DNA from: Sequoia sempervirens
Taxonomy: Eukaryota; Streptophyta; Pinopsida; Cupressales; Cupressaceae
Reading direction: 5' to 3'
Length of the DNA stretch: 64,000 bases
NCBI GenBank assembly: GCA_007258455.2
Contig: VDFB02358134.1
Location: 213,613,314 to 213,677,313 of the forward strand
Shown here: positions 1 to 11,255 of the stretch, in pieces
Position numbering within the stretch: the stretch's first letter is position 1
Layout: every line of letters starts with the position of its first letter
Made by a program: the position numbers and the translations under genes
The notes under the pieces: model-generated
Told to the model about the DNA's origin: nothing
The model's input: the letters and a program-made list of their open reading frames with translations, nothing else
Databases searched by the model: none

Positions 1-1890
1 ATCAAATAACTCATCAAAAGCTTCAAATTTTATTACACTACTTTCTAGTGGCATTTCATATTGGGGAATTGCAAGATTGTTGATCTATGTGACCTCTTCT
101 TCCCCTTCATCATCATCTTCAACCGTAATTGGGGTATTAACTAAGAAGATTACCTTTGGGGTAGACTGTGGTGACAAGTGGCCCAATGGTGTTAGATTTT
201 TTGCTTACCTCCTAGAGCCAACACTTCTTCTCTTCTCAAATGCCACCAAAGGCACATCTTTTATTAATTCTTCCTCATGCTCAAGCAATTTCTCAACTTT
301 TTCCATGGGGTCTTCGATTTCATGAAAATCTTCCACATAAGATGGATTAGTGTTTAGCCTCTAGGTCTTAGCCATAACAATTCTATTATATGTATTTGCT
401 CTCATGATTACCTGACTATCCTCATAGTTCCTGATAACATCATCAACATCAAACTCATGCTCATATCCTTTATGTTTCTGAGAAATTTTGGCATCATATA
501 TAAAGTGCTCAGGCTCAAAATTCTTCCTCTTATTTCCAACCGACAATCCATAATAATTTAACTTTCTTCCAACCAAGTCATACCCTGAATCAGCAATAAT
601 AGTGAAATCACAAAAGCACATAGTAGAAGGCATGAATGTTTTCCTTCCATAGATTTTCATATGCATAAAGGTTGAATAAGACAATTGTCTTATAATCTCA
701 AGATAAGAAACTCTACCCAGCACAATCTTAGGTAGTAAATATGGTGCTACCTCAAATCCATAGATTCTAATAACAGTGCAATCTACAAACATGTACCAAT
801 CTCCCCAATTGTGGTTTATCTTTCCATCATGGCCTTTCTCCTTTGGTTAGAGAAACCTCTATAATTTTGGGGATAAATTATAGTCACATTTGTGGCCAAG
901 CAATTTATACAAGGGTTTGACAAAATGCTCCTCAAATTACAAGTAGTGGGATCTCCCACATCTACTATCCCAGACTAATATCCACATTTGCACTGGTCTA
1001 GAATCACCATCACTATCTAGATCTTTTACTCTCAATTCTTCACCCCATATCCCCATCACCTAGCCCTCATACAGTATCATATGCATAAGAAGTGAATAGT
1101 GCTTGAAATTGATAGCTTCACTATTATTCTTAATAGCATTAAGAGTGCTATTAATGGCCTTAGATAGATACTATGCATAGTCATAGGGCTTGGAATATTG
1201 AATCTGAATTTCCACGGCCAGAACCATGGGAGCTATAGTCATGTTAATAGGAGCCTCAACTCCCAATACTTGGACAATTGAATAGTATGTGTACTAATAG
1301 TATTCTTCAAACAATTCTATAGAGAATGGGGGATTTTCATTACTGGAAAACCTCATGGGTTGATTTCCTGGGTCTTTGGGTCTATGCAGAGGCAACTTCC
1401 ACCTCTTGTGGGTCATATCCATACAGTGATACTCTTCCAACAAGTCTCTCAGTCATAATTTCATTTTCAAAGAAGTGTCCAATTGGAAAACCATACAAAT
1501 ATAATCCCTTGTTATGATCATAAACTGTGACCCATCATGTAAATGAATTTCCCTTGTTTTGGGATTATAATTCTTTGCCAATGCTTTAATTAATTCTACG
1601 TTCACAAAAAACTTTGGCATTACTAGTTTCCCTAAATTCAAATTCCATGTGTTCGAGACTGGGCTATATTCGTACTTCTTCCTATAAGGATATATGAAAA
1701 AATCATAGCCTCTATGTGGAGTCCATACATCTCCCAAATTCTTATGCTTGTCCTCTAGGGTCTCACATGATGGGTTTAACTAAGCTATTCTTTGTTCTTT
1801 TGGCCCAGACCTGGGACACTGCTCTATTAAGTCTTGATTTAGATGTCTACTTTCATTTTTTTGTCTCTTTTCTCTTGTCTTCTCTGGGGA
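1..1890 (-). pseudogene. Unknown accessory reading frame, minus strand, decayed
   Basis: Reading the minus strand from about 1890 down to 1 gives one coherent but broken protein of roughly 600 residues, with open stretches at 1453-1737 and 361-792 joined by a mostly readable frame carrying scattered stops. The upper part contains GDVWTPHRGYDFFIYPYRKK and LHDGSQFMIITRDYICMVF; the lower part ends in an acidic tail (EDFHEIEDPMEKVEKLLEHE). No family is recognised. It lies downstream of the G0 integrase in the same orientation, so it may be an accessory gene of G0 or of a neighbouring element of the same kind. The left end runs out of the window. A loose resemblance to plant mobile-domain proteins was considered but cannot be supported by eye. 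Confidence 0.45.
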
Positions 1891-3370
1891 TTTATCCATT
1901 TTAACCCTAACATTGTTGTACTTCAAGCTATATTAAAAAAATTACGTTCAGTTGAGCCAAGGTGTACTTAATTGAGTGAACACCAGGAATTTTGAGTTGC
2001 TTGCTTTCGTCCAACTCCATCCTCTAGATACTTAACCACAATGTGCAGTGAATTCTTGTTTCTCAGAGGCTGAATTTATCTAATTTTAGCACGTTTGAGG
2101 CAGCTTTGGTTCATAAATGGCATCATGCCACCCTTCCTATCAACTTGTGTATTAATGGTAGTTGTCTCTTTGATGACTTAATCTGTCAAATCAATTTGGT
2201 GACAATTATTTAATATTTTGTCAATGAGATTGTAATCACAACGTCTATATCTCTTTTTGATATCCTTGGCCATCTTTTGAGAAATGTCTAAGAGACATTT
2301 AGGTTTCTCTCATCGATATTGCAATGTCTCTTCAAAATTTACTTTTCATTTTTCTCCCTTATAGTTCTCTTTTTGTCGATGAGACTAGTGTATTTCTCTT
2401 GCTGACAAGCCTATGTTTGCTCGACATGTCTTTATTTCTTCCCCCAGTGGTAATATTTTCTATTGATATCCATGTGACTTTTTATGTTAGGGAGACTCGT
2501 GGTCACCTCTCTTCGACATCCCTTAGTCTCATTGATAACTTGTTCCTGAATGTTGGGGAAAATTTTGATGATGTCTTCTTGATATTTTTCTCTCCTCAAC
2601 ATATCATTGTTAGGATGTTCATGAGACCTTATCCAATGTCTGTTTGATGTCTCTGTGTCTTGCCGATATTTTTCTCCTTGAGTGTCGAAGAGACTTCCTT
2701 GCTTCTATCTTCAATATGTTGATGTCTCTCCAATATTTCCATTCGTTTGTCCTATTCTACCAGTGACTTATCATTTATTTTATGATGATCTCTCAATTTT
2801 CGAGAGATGTTTTTTTGTTTCCTGAATGTTGAATGCTTCATATGATTTTTTGGTGAGACATGTTAGACTCTCTCCTTGACATGTCCAAATCTCTTACACA
2901 ATATCATTCTTTAGGTTGGTGGGAAGACATTTGAATATGTCTCTTAGACATTCAGGAGTCTCATCTACATCTCTTATCAACCCTTTTTGCTTGTGTTGAA
3001 GAGACTATGGTGATTCTCTCTCTAATATAACATTGTCGTGGTGACAGCTGCTTGGAGAAATTTTCAAGAAAGGACTTCATTTTATTGTAATGATCAAGGG
3101 CCTTATTTTGGTATTTAATATTAATGTCAATTACTGTAAAATGGAGATGGAGCATATAGTGGATGTGGGAGGATGAGTGAAAATGGAGGTGTGCAGGACA
3201 ACCAATGTGGATTTTTTGGCTCCAACAGTGGCTCCAATTGGGGATGAATGAGCGTGAGGTCATTGCAAGGATCCAAAAATGATCTCTTGGATGCAAACCA
3301 TGAATGAATTTGATCAGATGGGTGAAAATGGAATAAAAATCTAAAAATAAATTGCATGGAAGATTATTAT
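1891..3370. other. Non-coding spacer downstream of G0 pol
   Basis: No supported gene. The stretch 2170-3000 is rich in repeated short words of the type GATGTCTC and GAGACT, and short open frames here look accidental. It separates the G0 integrase (3540 upward) from the accessory reading frame at 1-1890. No LTR edge could be placed here with confidence. Confidence 0.5.
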
Positions 3371-3510
3371 TTTAAGAAGTATTTCAAGAATTGTCCATGC
3401 ACTAGAAATTCTTGGCCTTCTCTTAAACTATTGTGTATGGAAAATTGATTTAAGAAAAGAAGTGTTTCAGGAATTGTCCATGCACTGGCAATTCCTGGTC
3501 TTCTCTTGAC
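3371..3510. repeat. Tandem duplication, about 78-bp unit
   Basis: The block at 3371-3430 (TTTAAGAAGTATTTCAAG... through CTTGGCCTTCTCTTAA) recurs at 3449-3510 with about a dozen differences (TTTAAGAAAAGAAGTG... through CCTGGTCTTCTCTTGA). It sits just beyond the end of the G0 integrase reading. Confidence 0.75.
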
Positions 3511-3539
3511 ATATTTTTTAAATAATAGGAGTCTTCACC

Positions 3540-4626
3540 TCCTTTTCCAGTGATTACAAAGGGTCCTATCAAGAGAGCTTCAAACTTCCCATGCTTCCCT
3601 TTATCCTAACATCTTGCATTCCACAGTAGGACCATATCATTTTCTTCAAACTTTTTCTCCTTGGTTCTTTTGTCAAATAAATACTTCATTTGCGATTGTA
3701 TTTTTGTATTTTTCTCTTGGGCCAAACTCCTGATTTCATCTAGTTCTACCAATTATTCTATTCTATCCTCCATTGGCTCGAGGATACCTAGGTCTTCTTG
3801 AAGTATGAATTTGTATGTGGGTAGAATATTTTGCAAAGGCATTCTAGCTTGTGCCCCATACACAATTTCAAAGGGTGACCTACTAGTTGATTTCTTCACA
3901 GTCATTCTATTTTCCCATACTGCCATTCTCAATTTAGAATCCCATGCCTTTTTTTTTCCAACATCCTTTTAATAATCTTCAAAACATTCTTGTTACTTGA
4001 TTCTTCCTATCCATTAGCTTGTGGATGATAGGGTGAGGCATATGAAATTGTAATACCATATGTTTCACAAAATTTCCCTAAACTCCTGTGATGTGAAACA
4101 CATACCATTATTTGTAATTAATAATATTCTTCACTATAAAAATTGTTACAACTTTGCTAGTGGCATGTTTTGTCAAAATAGCTTCCACCCATTTTTTGAA
4201 GTAATCAGTTGCCACTAATATCCATTTGTGACCTCTACTGGATTTTTCTGGTATCTCCCCAATAAATTCAATCCCCCATTGGCTAAAGGGAGCTTCCACC
4301 TACATCGGTCTTAGTGGTAGTGCTCCTTGATATTTCGATTTTCTAGAGAATTTCTGGCATGCTTCACACCTCCTTACATAGGTGAAAGATTTGTTAAAAA
4401 CCCTAGGCCATTACTACCATGCCCTTAAGATCTTATGGGAAGTGGTCTTCAAAGAAAATTGTCCCCCACAAACTCCTTTGTGCATTTCTCTCAATACATG
4501 TTTTGCTTGAGATTCATCCAAGCATAATAGTAGTACTCCATCCCTATTTTTCCAATATAGGTCTCCATCCATGAAAACATACTTGCAAGCATGTAATTTC
4601 AAAGATATGTTTTGATTTTCATTCAT
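3540..4626 (-). pseudogene. G0 Ty3/gypsy integrase, decayed
   Basis: Integrase joins element cDNA to the host chromosome. On the minus strand, 4414-4626 carries the zinc-binding region (MHKGVCGGQFS followed by KTTSHKILRAW), 4108-4299 the start of the catalytic core (QWGIEFIGEIPEKS, then GHKWILVATDYFKKWVEA), and about 3540-4000 a C-terminal remnant ending in KHGKF/GPFVI-like sequence. The usual first catalytic Asp in WGID is Glu here (WGIEF), and several stops break the frame, so it is dead. It follows directly after the RT-linked RNase H of the same element. The wording of the motifs matches Tat/Athila-like plant gypsy elements rather than the chromoviruses R1 and R2 also present. Confidence 0.85.
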
Positions 4627-4639
4627 ATGTTTACGGAAT

Positions 4640-5022
4640 TTCTAGTTCTTCAAGTAATACATTATGCCAGTGTACCATGCAATGTTCTCTATGCTTGCAA
4701 TCATGGTTTCCTCTTCCCCTATGTTGCAAATTTGATATGCCTCAAAGTTTGACTCAACCATTAGCTTGGCTAGGCCTTGCCCTCTTACCAACTTGGTGAT
4801 CTAAATATCAATATCAAATTCTTGAATCCTATTGATCCACTTGCACCTTCTCCCAGTGACCTCGGTAAGTACAAACACATCCTTGATAGTGGCATTGGGA
4901 ATATATGCAATTATTTTTTCTCCTACCAGATAGGGTCTAAAGGCCTTTATTATTTTGACAAGAGAATATGCTTGTTTTTCTGTGATATCATACTTTAACT
5001 CAGCTCCTTGGAGGGATCTACT
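4640..5022 (-). pseudogene. G0 RT-linked RNase H, 3' part (split by R1)
   Basis: This is the C-terminal part of the RNase H attached to reverse transcriptase, which removes RNA from the RNA-DNA hybrid. Readable motifs are SRSLQGAELKYDITEKQAY, KAFRPYLVGEKIIAYIP, TGRRCKWINRIQEFDIDI and KLVRGQGLAKLMVESN. The frame stops making sense exactly at 5022/5023, where the LTR of R1 begins, and resumes at 11256 (PISFF just before SRSLQG). The two halves therefore belong to one G0 pol gene interrupted by R1. It contains at least one stop just after the IQEFDIDI motif. Confidence 0.85.
5018..5022. repeat. Target site duplication CTACT, left copy (R1)
   Basis: CTACT at 5018-5022 is repeated exactly at 11251-11255, immediately outside the two LTRs of R1. 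Five base pairs is the usual duplication for Ty3/gypsy integrases. Confidence 0.9.
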
Positions 5023-5840
5023 TAATGCAAGAGTATCCTTGGTTCTTGGCAATCTTGCATCAACCAAAAATATTTTCTTTTAGTTTTTGTTCTTTTTTTT
5101 TGTTATTGCTTAGTTCATGCTGGTGGATTCATCATATTTGCTTGCCGGACCTTGTGGATATTTGTTTACATCTTGGACATGTTCATCTTCCTTATTCCAA
5201 GATTTGGGCATGATTGGATCTTTTTCTGGCAAGTTATCAATTCTAGATTTCATGGAAGTTTCTTGAACCAGCACCGGAATAATTTTCAAGCCTAACGGTT
5301 AATTTCATTATTTGTGGATCATCCTCATAACTTTTGGATCTCGACGGTGTGATTTTAATTGTTTCATGAAGTTTCCTTGACCTTCATTAGAGTTCCACAC
5401 TTCATCCTTTCCATTCACCAAAGAGTAATTGAAATTTGAGGCCAACCTGTTCTTGTGCACATTACACTTTCCTTCATTGGAGATTGTAATAATCTTTTCC
5501 CAACGCAGATGTTTCTAGACATACGGATATGATATAAAGCTTGTAATAGATCATTAAAATGGTAGTAGTTGATTAGGTAGAATAATATAGATCGAAAATG
5601 TAATATTTTCACTTGTGTTGAGGAGCATATTGGAATGTTGTATTTTTGAAGATGTTATATCAGGCCTGTGAGCCAAATTTGCAAGCTTGGATGTTGTCGG
5701 CTATTTGTAATCGATATTTATTTTAATTAGCATGTTTTAATCTACATTTTCCTCCATATTCGGTGTTGCTTCTGTTGTGTTACTCTTTTTGCATGGTCTG
5801 GATTGTTCTCTTTGAGGACCCTCCTACTGTGACTATGCCA
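5023..5840 (+). repeat. R1 5' LTR
   Basis: The left LTR starts TAATGCAAGAGTATCC (degenerate for TGATGC in the right copy) and ends CTATGCCA three bases before the primer site. It aligns throughout with 10504-11250 but carries about 70 extra bases near 5240-5310. Promoter and polyadenylation signals would lie here, but none is clear enough to call. Confidence 0.88.
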
Positions 5841-5843
5841 GAT

Positions 5844-5856
5844 TGGTATCAGAGTG
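5844..5856 (+). other. R1 primer binding site (initiator tRNA-Met)
   Basis: TGGTATCAGAGTG begins three bases after the LTR. It complements the 3' end of plant initiator tRNA-Met, the standard primer for this group; one mismatch to the usual TGGTATCAGAGC. Confidence 0.88.
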
Positions 5857-5963
5857 AGATTCAATCTGTGTGAGGTCATCAGAATTCATAGAGTCCTATC
5901 AAAGATTTGTTGTGGGTGGTGAATTAAGACTCTGACCTATAGTTGTAGAGGACTTGTGTAAAG

Positions 5964-7013
5964 ATGACAGGAAGAAGAAATTTTAGAGGAAATGGAGCAC
6001 ATGGAAATGCAGACAAAGCTTTAATGGAGATGGTAAGAGGAATTGTTGCTAGATTAGATGCAGTTGAAATGGCCCAGAGGAAAGTTTGACTAGTTGATGA
6101 TGTGAGTGATGAAGAGGTAGAAGTACAAGAAGAAAGAGGAAGAGAAGAGAGGTTCATAAGAGCCCTAACTAGTGCAAATACAAAACTCCATTTCAGTCCA
6201 CCCAATTATAATGGTAAGTTGGATTCAAGAGAATTGCTTGATTGGATTACAAAGATGGAAAAGTATTTTGAATTTGAAGGTACCACTGAAGATAAGAAAG
6301 TGAAGTCTACTTGTACAAAGTTGAAAGGACATGCATCCCTTTGGTGGGAACATTTGTAGAAAAATAGGAAAAGAAGAAGAAAAGAAAAGATAAAATCATG
6401 GGATCAGATGGTGAACAAGTTGAAGAAAAAGTTTATGCCTATGGATTATCAGATCAGTTTGTTTCAGAAGTTGCAAAATTTGAAGCAGAAGGAATCTAGT
6501 GTGGCAGAGTATACTAAAGAGTTCTACAAGTTGAATATCAGATATGGACATTTAAAGGATGAGATTGAGCAAGTAGCTAGATATGTGAATGGTTTGAGAT
6601 CGTCTATACAAGATGAGATTGGTTTGATTAACTTGTAGAGTGTGGAGGAGGCATATCAATGTGCCCTAAAAGCAAAAGATAAGTTGAATGAAAGGCATGA
6701 GCAGAGATAGAGAGAAAGAGGTGGAAGATTTCAAAGAGGAAGAACTTTTACTCGAGGAGGAAGAGGATCTATTCCAGAGAAGAATAAGGATAAGGAGGTT
6801 AGTAAGAATGAAAATTTGCACCATAGAGGTCATGTAAACTCTTACAAAAGAGAAGGATATGGTGGTTACCAGAATGAGGGTTATAGAAAATATGAGAAAA
6901 GAGTATTCAGGGGAATTTGTTATAAGTGTGGTGAAGGACATAGAGCATTTGAATGTAATCAAGGAGAGACAAGCAGAAAGATAGAGAACAATAGAAGAAC
7001 AAACTTTTGTTGA
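5964..7013 (+). pseudogene. R1 gag, decayed
   Basis: Gag forms the capsid that packages element RNA. The first ATG after the primer site (5964, MTGRRNFRGNGAHGNADK) is the likely start. The capsid core is readable: LHFSPPNYNGKLDSRELLDW, EKYFEFEGTTEDKKVKSTC, LKGHASLWWEHL, then KKFMPMDYQISLFQKLQNLK. Towards the end comes an Arg/Gly-rich stretch and one zinc knuckle, CYKCGEGHRAFEC, one residue shorter than the standard CX2CX4HX4C spacing. In-frame stops occur near 6089, 6357, 6636 and 6706, so the protein cannot be made whole. Confidence 0.85.
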
Positions 7014-7015
7014 GG

Positions 7016-7476
7016 ATTATCATGCTAAATCATCTAATAAACTAGAAGATGGAGAAGTGTTGGTGAATAGGAGAGTATTATGTCAAAGTGAGATAGAGCA
7101 GGAACCATTGCAGAGAAATAATCTATTTCAGACTAGATGCAAGGTAGCTGGTAAATGTTCCAAAGTGATTGTTGATAGTGGAAGCTCTAAGAACCTAGTT
7201 TCTAAAGAGATGGTGACCAAATTGAAGTTGGAAAGGTTGAAACACCTAAATCCCTATCAGATAGCTTGGATTCAAGATGAGCATAAGATACTGGTAAGTG
7301 AACAATGTTTGGTGAAATTGAATATAGGAAATTACCATGATGAAGTTTTATGTGATATCATGCCTATGGATATATGCCATATTTTTTTGGGAAGGCCTTA
7401 GCAGTATGATAGATAGGCTAGTCATGATGGAAAGAAGAATATATACATCATTGTTGCTAATGGGATGAACTAGACT
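7016..7476 (+). pseudogene. R1 aspartic protease, decayed
   Basis: The protease that would cut the polyprotein is shown by CKVAGKCSKVIVDSGSS (catalytic DSG) followed by KNLVSKEMVTKLKL and, about 70 residues on, CDIMPMDICHIFLGRP. The frame then meets stops at the expected PW-QYDR segment. It lies between gag and reverse transcriptase as normal for gypsy elements. Confidence 0.85.
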
Positions 7477-8571
7477 TTGTTTCCCTTAGAAGATGTTCCT
7501 AAAGTTGAGGTTTGTACAAATGCTAGGGTTTGTCTAGTTGATGGAAGGATATTCCTTGATGGATTGAGACATGAGAATGTGTGTTATGCCTTGGTTCTTA
7601 AGAAGGATGAAGACTTGAAGCATGTAGAAGAGCACCCGAAAGAGATAAAGGAGTTGTTGACAGAGTATGAGGAGATCATTTCAGATAATGTACCTGATGG
7701 ATTTCCACCTGTGAGGAGTATTAGTCATTGTATGGAATTGATTCTTGGAGCTACTTTTCCTAATAAAGTAGCACACCAGATGACACTAGAAGAGAATGAG
7801 GAGTTTAATAGACAAGTGCAAGAATTGCTAAGGAAGATCAGAGAAATCTTAAGTCCATGTGCAGTACCTGTTGTGTTAGCACCTAAGAAGGATGGAGAAT
7901 GGAGAATGTGTACAAACTCTAGAGCCATAAAAAAAATCACGGTGAAGTATAGATTTCCTTTTCCCTAGATGGATGACATTATGGATTGTTTGAGTGGAGC
8001 TAAATACTTTACAAAGATAGATTTGAAGAGTGGATATCATCATATCAAAATCAAAGAAGGAGATGAGTGGAAAATAATATTCAAGACAAATGAAAGATTG
8101 TACGAAAGGTTGGTGATGCCTTTTGGACTAACTAATGCACCGAGTACTTTCATGAGGTTGATGAATGGAGTTTTGAAGAAATTTTTGGTTAAGTTTGTGA
8201 TTGTTTATTTGGATGACATCTTGATTTTTCGTAAGACTAGAGAAGAACATTTGTTGCATATAAGACAAGTTTTGCGAAGTTTGAGAGAAGAGAAATTGTT
8301 GATAAACATTAAGAAGTGTAGTTTCATGAAGGAAGAGTTGGTATATCTAGGATTTGTGATGTTTTTGGATGGATTGAAGATGGATCCTAAGAAGGTAAGA
8401 GAAATTGTTGAGTGGCCTACACTTGAAAGTATTGGAAAGGTAAGATCATTTCATGAATTGGCTAGTTTCTACCAGATGTTCATTAGGAATTCGAGTTCTA
8501 TTTGTAGTCCTATGACAGAAACAATAAGAGGAGATAGGAAGGATTTTAGGGGGACATCTAGAGTACATTGA
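7477..8571 (+). pseudogene. R1 reverse transcriptase, decayed
   Basis: Reverse transcriptase copies element RNA into DNA. Visible in order: PCAVPVVLAPKKDGEWRMC, RAIKKITVKYRFPFP, YFTKIDLKSGYHHIKIKEGD, RLVMPFGLTNAPSTFMRLMN, the catalytic box VIVYLDDILIF (YLDD) at about 8196-8230, and CSFMKEELVYLGFVM. A stop sits at 7966-7968 just before MDDIMDCLSG. The end of the domain is degraded around 8520-8580. Confidence 0.9.
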
Positions 8572-9042
8572 AGTTTTTAGCTGTTGAAGTAGAAGGTGAC
8601 TGAGCAGCATGTGTTGGCTTTATCATATTTCAATAAGGTATTTTAAGTAAACTGTGATGCAAGTGGAAATGCAATTGGAGCAGTATTGAGTCAAGAAGGG
8701 AGACTTGTAGCTTATTTCAGTGAGAAATTGAATGATACTAGGAGAAGATATTCAGTGTATGATCAGAAGTTTTATGCCATAGTTCAAGCCTTGAAGAAGT
8801 GGAGACATTACTTGTTGCCTAAGAAGTTTTTTTTGTATACAGATCATCAAGAATTGCAATATTTAAATAGTCAAGGTAAGTTGAATCAGAGACACATGAG
8901 ATGTGTAGAATTCTTGCAGAGTTATACTTTTGTTTTGAAACATAGGAGTGGAAAGTCAAATAGAGTTGTTGATGCCTTGACTAGGAGAAGGAATTTATTG
9001 ATAGATATGAGAGTGGAGGTATTAGGCTTTGATGAATTGTAA
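8572..9042 (+). pseudogene. R1 RNase H, decayed
   Basis: RNase H region of the polyprotein: VNCDASGNAIGAVLSQEGR (first catalytic Asp), FSEKLNDTRRRYSVYDQKFYA, KKWRHYLLPKKFFLYTDHQE and the C-terminal KHRSGKSNRVVDALTRR. Two early stops occur before 8686. The frame otherwise continues from reverse transcriptase. Confidence 0.85.
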
Positions 9043-10239
9043 AACTTGTATGAAGGAGAGCCAGATTTTGCAAAACCTTGGAGAGCTTGTAAGGAACCCA
9101 TTTTGGAGGATAGAAGTCAGTGGTTGGATTATTTCATTCAAGAGGATATGTTGTTCAGAGGGAATCAGTTGTGTATACCCTAGAGTTCAATGAGGGATAA
9201 CTTGGTGAAAGAGAAACATAGTGGAGGATTGTCAAGACACTTTGGGATTGATAAGATAGTAGCATTGGTAAGTGAGAATTACTTTTAGCCGTAGATCCAG
9301 AAGGATATTAGGATATTTGTGCAAATTTGTAGAGTTTTTCAAGTTGCAAAGGGAGGTTGTCAGAATGTTGGATTGTATAAACCTTTGATAGTTCTAGAGA
9401 GACCTTGGGAGGATATCAGTATGGATTTCATACTTGGTTTGCCGAAGACACAAACAGGTAATGATTTTGTATTTGTGATGGTAGATAGATTTTCTAAGAT
9501 GGCACATTTCATACCTTGTAAGAAGACAATAGATGCAGTACATGTAGCAAATTTCTTTTTCAAGGAAGTGGTCAGATTGCATGGGTTACCTAAGGGTATT
9601 ATTTCAGACAGAGATGTAAAGTTTGTTGGTTACTTTTGGAGGAAACTTTCGAGGAAGTTGAAGATGGATCTAAAGTTTAGTTCTACTTTTCACCCACAGA
9701 CTGATGGATAGAAAAAGGTAGTAAACAGGAGTTTGGGAAATTTGTTGAGATGTTTGGCTGGAGAAAAGACTAGAAGTTGGGATTTAGTCCTTGCACAAGC
9801 AGAGTTTGCTTACAATAATTCAGTGAACAGGAGTATAGGAAAGACACCTTTTGAGATTTTTACTGGAGTCCATCCTAGAGGTATATCAGAGCTAAGAGAC
9901 ATCAGTTTGGAAGATAAGAGGAGTACAGAACTAGAAGAATTTGTAGAACATGTGAAGAAAGTGCATACCCAAGTGAAACAAAAATTGGAAGACATGAACC
10001 AGAAGTATAAGGAGAAAGCAGATGAAAAGAGGAGACATAAGGAGTTAAAAGTTGGTGATGAAGTGATGGTATATTTGAGGAAGGAAATATTTCCAGTTGG
10101 AACATACAATAAGTTGAAGATGAGGAAGTTTTCACCTTGTAAGATCTATAGGAGATTTGATTCAGGGAATGCATATGAGGTGGAGTTACTGGATGACATG
10201 GGTATATCACCTATATTCAACATTGCAGATCTACATTAG
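9043..10239 (+). pseudogene. R1 integrase, decayed
   Basis: Zinc-binding region near 9207-9360 (KHSGGLSRHFG, then CRVFQVAKGG, where the second Cys of the CxxC pair is Phe). The catalytic core follows: PWEDISMDFILGLPKTQTG with the first Asp, ISDRDVKF with the second. At the third catalytic site, normally T-E in DGQTEVVNR, the sequence reads a stop then K-K (9709-9720), so the catalytic Glu is lost. The C-terminal part (9733-10239) is long and open: NRSIGKTPFEIFTGVHP, a basic KEKADEKRRHKELKVGD segment and GISPIFNIADLH. Confidence 0.87.
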
Positions 10240-10450
10240 TATGATGAAGCAAAATTCAGTGAAGACAATAAAGTAGAATTGGAGATACGGTTTCCTAAAC
10301 AGTAGTCAAATGAGATAGAAGATATTTTGGATATCAGAGATGGGAGGAAAACTTATGGAAGACAGTACAAGGAATATCTTGTGAAGTGAAAGGTAGACCA
10401 ATGGAGGATTCTTCTTGGAATTATTAGGCTAAGGTAGATCGTTTTGGTTT
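10240..10450 (+). pseudogene. R1 chromodomain-like C-terminus, decayed
   Basis: After the integrase the frame continues with stops: EDILDIRDGRKTYGRQYKEYLVK, which is the core pattern of chromovirus chromodomains (EILD.R......YLVKWK). The Trp after LVK has become a stop. Such domains are thought to steer insertion to marked chromatin. Beyond it there is no clear polypurine tract before the 3' LTR, only AAAGTGAGGGA at about 10467. Confidence 0.65.
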
Positions 10451-10503
10451 TCCTTTATCCCCAACAAAGTGAGGGACTCACTTTTCAATCAACCCTAGAT
10501 GTC

Positions 10504-11250
10504 TGATGCCGGAGCATCCTTAGTTCTTGGCAACCTTGCATCAACCAAAAATATTTTCTTTCAATTTTTGTTCTTGTTTATGTTCTTGATTAGTTCATGC
10601 TGGTGGATTCATCATATTTTCTCACCAAACCTTGTGGATCTTTGTTTACATCATGGAAGTTTTCATCTTCCTTCTTCCAAGATTTGGGCATGATTGGATC
10701 TTTTTTCGGCAAGTTATCGATTCATGGATCATCCCCGTAACTTTCAAATCTTGATGGTGTGATTTTAGTTGTTCTATGGAGTGTCCCTGACCTTCATTAT
10801 AGTTCCACACTTCATCCTTTTCATTCACCAAAGAGTAATTCAAATTTGAGGCTGACATGTTCCTGCACACGTTACATTTTCCTTCATTGGAGATTGTAAT
10901 AATCTTTGGCCGACGCAGATGTTTCTAGACCTACGGATATGATATAAAGCTTGTAATAAATCATTAGAATGGTAGTAGTTGATTAGGTAGAATAATATAG
11001 ATTAGAGATGTTATATTTTCACTCATGCTGAGGAGCATACTGGAATGTTGTATTTTTGAAGATGTTATATCAGGCTTGTGATCCAAATCTGTAAACCCGG
11101 ATGTTGCCAACTATTTCTAATCAAGACTTTTGTTAATGAGTATGTTTTAATCTGCATTTTCCTCCATATTTTGTGTTTCTTTTGTTGTGTTACTCTTGTT
11201 GCACATTCCAAATTGTTCTCTTTGAGGACCCTCCTACTGTTATTGCACCA
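10504..11250 (+). repeat. R1 3' LTR
   Basis: Starts TGATGCCGGAGCATCC and ends TATTGCACCA, followed directly by the CTACT duplication. Aligns with 5023-5840 across its length apart from the 70-bp difference noted for the left LTR. Confidence 0.9.
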
Positions 11251-11255
11251 CTACT
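11251..11255. repeat. Target site duplication CTACT, right copy (R1)
   Basis: Exact match to 5018-5022. Removing R1 and one copy lets the G0 pol read PISFF then SRSLQG without a break. Confidence 0.9.

Larger units (their letters stand above)
5023..11250 (+). mobile_element. R1: decayed chromovirus (Ty3/gypsy), plus strand, nested in G0
   Basis: R1 is a 6.2-kb LTR retrotransposon: LTRs at 5023-5840 and 10504-11250, initiator-Met primer site at 5844, then gag, protease, reverse transcriptase, RNase H, integrase and a chromodomain-like tail in the normal gypsy order. It is flanked by perfect CTACT duplications and splits the G0 pol gene. More than a dozen stops and the lost catalytic residues show it cannot move by itself. 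The LTR start (TGATGCCGGAGCATCC) closely resembles that of R2, suggesting the same Reina-like chromovirus lineage; that clade name is inference from the domain order and LTR start. Confidence 0.92.

Noticed and set aside
5844..5856. A tRNA-Met gene near the primer sites
   Set aside because: Only the 3'-end complement is present, placed exactly as a retrotransposon primer site; no cloverleaf.
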